NCBI GenBank assembly: GCA_965203755.1
Contig: OZ241910.1
Coordinates: 434,001 to 498,000 of the forward strand
Source of the DNA: UBA6055 sp965203755
GTDB taxonomy: Bacteria > Chloroflexota > Anaerolineae > Aggregatilineales > Phototrophicaceae
Direction of reading: 5' to 3'
DNA: 64,000 nucleotides
Shown: positions 63,119 to 64,000 of the stretch, piece by piece
Layout of the letters: the number at the start of each line of letters is the position of its first letter
Position numbering within the stretch: the stretch's first letter is position 1
Notes under the pieces: model-generated
Told to the model about the DNA's origin: nothing
Seen by the model: the letters and a program-made list of their open reading frames with translations, nothing else
Databases searched by the model: none
Made by a program: the position numbers and the translations under genes

Positions 63119-63772
63119 TCAATTTTTTGTCAGTATCACAAGCTGAACCACGCTGTCTTGGCACAGCGTTTCTATCGCTTCCACATGAAATCCGCAGCCG
63201 GCGAATTGTTCGCGCATGTGAGCTTGGGAGAATAGAGTATCCCGCTGACCGGTGATGCGATATAAACTTTCGAGCCAATTCCTAAGCAGGCCGCCGCCGC
63301 GAAGCAGTCCCGCCAGAACAATAATGCCCTGCCCGCCTTTTGACAAAACACGATGGATTTCGGTTAATGCGCCGGACTCAAAAATAAAATGCGTTGGGAA
63401 GGTGCAAACCAGGGTCGAAATGGATGCCGCCATAAACGGCAGCTGAAGGGCATTGCCGCGTACAAAACTGGTATCCAGTCCATGCCGCGCCAATTTTCGC
63501 GCTGCCAGCCGCCCCATATACGGCGACAAATCAAAGGCGACCGTTTGATACTGCGCGCGGAGCAAATCGACCTGCAAGCTGCCGCTGCCATGGGCGAGTT
63601 CAAGCACCCAGCCGGCATCTGGCGCCGGCATATATGGCATGACGCTCCGCTGCCAGCATCGCCATTGACCGAGTGATGCCAGCCAACTCACCCGATCATA
63701 TAAAAAAGCCAGCCGGTTGTACAAAAGATGAAAGCCCAAGCGCAGCAGCGGCCGCCATACTTTGTCAAACAT
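63119..63772 (-). CDS. Class I SAM-dependent methyltransferase
   Basis: 217 aa. The SAM-binding loop is VLELAHGSGSLQVDLL (E/DxAxGxG variant), followed by YQTVAFDLSPYMGRLAARKL and the motif-II/III region FVRGNALQLPF and SKGGQGIIVLAGLL. The N-terminus YNRLAFLYDRVSWLASLG resembles UbiE-like and other small-molecule methyltransferases. Substrate unknown. Start shares one base with the stop of the upstream phosphodiesterase gene (TGATG). Confidence 0.85.
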   Translation of the reverse strand: MFDKVWRPLLRLGFHLLYNRLAFLYDRVSWLASLGQWRCWQRSVMPYMPAPDAGWVLELAHGSGSLQVDLLRAQYQTVAFDLSPYMGRLAARKLARHGLDTSFVRGNALQLPFMAASISTLVCTFPTHFIFESGALTEIHRVLSKGGQGIIVLAGLLRGGGLLRNWLESLYRITGQRDTLFSQAHMREQFAGCGFHVEAIETLCQDSVVQLVILTKN

Positions 63773-64000
63773 CAGGCAAAAGCAGCCATAATCATATCGG
63801 GACAGTCGGTTATCACAGCGTTGACGCCCAGTTTCTTGAGTTCCCGGGCGCGTTCAGGACTGTTGACCGTCCATGTGTTGACGTAATAATGATTTGCCTT
63901 TGCCCAGCGCATATAGGTTTCGTTAATCATATTGTGATGGGGATGGCGCGCCTGATGCGGAATATCTGCGGCGATAGCTTGGATGTCGGTTTGCGCTTCG
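63772..64000 (-). CDS. Glycerophosphodiester phosphodiesterase, C-terminal part
   Basis: Only the last ~75 codons lie in the window; the gene continues to the right. The visible part has YMRWAKANHYYVNTWTVNSP and KKLGVNAVITDCPDMI, the conserved C-terminal strands of GDPD TIM barrels (VNTWTVN...LGVDxIxTDxP). These enzymes hydrolyse deacylated phospholipids to glycerol-3-phosphate. Coupled to the downstream methyltransferase. Confidence 0.85.
   Translation of the reverse strand, partial: EAQTDIQAIAADIPHQARHPHHNMINETYMRWAKANHYYVNTWTVNSPERARELKKLGVNAVITDCPDMIMAAFA

Overview
The window (about 64 kb, moderately GC-rich, no rRNA) reads as chromosomal DNA of a Chloroflexota bacterium, most likely an Anaerolineae-type lineage. 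This is an inference from gene content: PucR regulators, a large single-chain glutamate synthase, type-2 IleRS, a LipM-type octanoyltransferase, LCP and TPR membrane proteins, TTG/GTG starts and T-box control of trp. It is mostly dense housekeeping sequence with many 1-8 nt gene overlaps, broken by one AT-richer accessory patch (about 15.4-16.7 kb), a few regulatory RNAs and traces of mobile DNA.

Layout. 1-4.7 kb (minus): trpE-trpG-trpD-trpC-trpF behind a complete T-box attenuator for tRNA-Trp. 4.8-9.3 kb (plus): PolX/PHP DNA polymerase, an SH3b membrane protein and LigA with an extra insert. 9.3-11.1 kb (minus): a tyrosine recombinase-like protein with an eroded active site, and LipM. 11.1-12.4 kb: LCP wall-polymer transferase. 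12.4-13.3 kb: a predicted structured ncRNA with its own promoter and terminator on the minus strand, then a gap ending in a promoter and a 12-C homopolymer ahead of a secreted beta-helix protein. 14.7-16.7 kb: aquaporin, then a hairpin-rich leader, a small membrane protein and an SH3b-HExxH secreted protein. 16.7-23.8 kb: AspRS, HDAC-family deacetylase, UvrB, two tRNA-CAU genes (initiator and elongator), Tpx and a DM13 protein.

23.8-30 kb (minus): rpmH-rnpA-yidD-[PQQ-propeller lipoprotein]-yidC-khpB, extended by a PfkB kinase and a YtcJ-like amidohydrolase. 30.1-32.6 kb: a three-gene operon of unknown function. 33.2-41.4 kb: a glutamate synthase flanked by two PucR paralogues of nearly equal length. 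41.6-44.8 kb: type-2 IleRS carrying the swapped GxHH signature. 45-50.1 kb: an operon of two GNATs, an AlaX editing protein, an unknown protein and three TPR membrane proteins. 50.3-54.2 kb: TPR protein, UROD-family protein, RsmD, CCA/poly(A) polymerase and Hpt. 54.3-62.9 kb (minus): arginine/carbamoyl-phosphate operon argC-argBD-argJ-carA-carB, with acetylglutamate kinase and acetylornithine aminotransferase fused in one reading frame. 62.9-64 kb: an IS1-type zinc-ribbon remnant, a methyltransferase and a partial glycerophosphodiester phosphodiesterase.

How it fits together: ArgB, ArgC, ArgD and ArgJ form a cyclic ornithine route and CarAB supplies carbamoyl phosphate. GltB and both amidotransferase subunits (TrpG, CarA) depend on glutamine nitrogen. 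LCP, the SH3b proteins and the beta-helix protein point to an elaborated cell surface. No CRISPR array, prophage or defence island was found. The strongest candidates for something undescribed are the ~205-nt ncRNA, the ArgB-ArgD fusion with an internal start, the structured leader of the accessory patch and the three-gene unknown operon.
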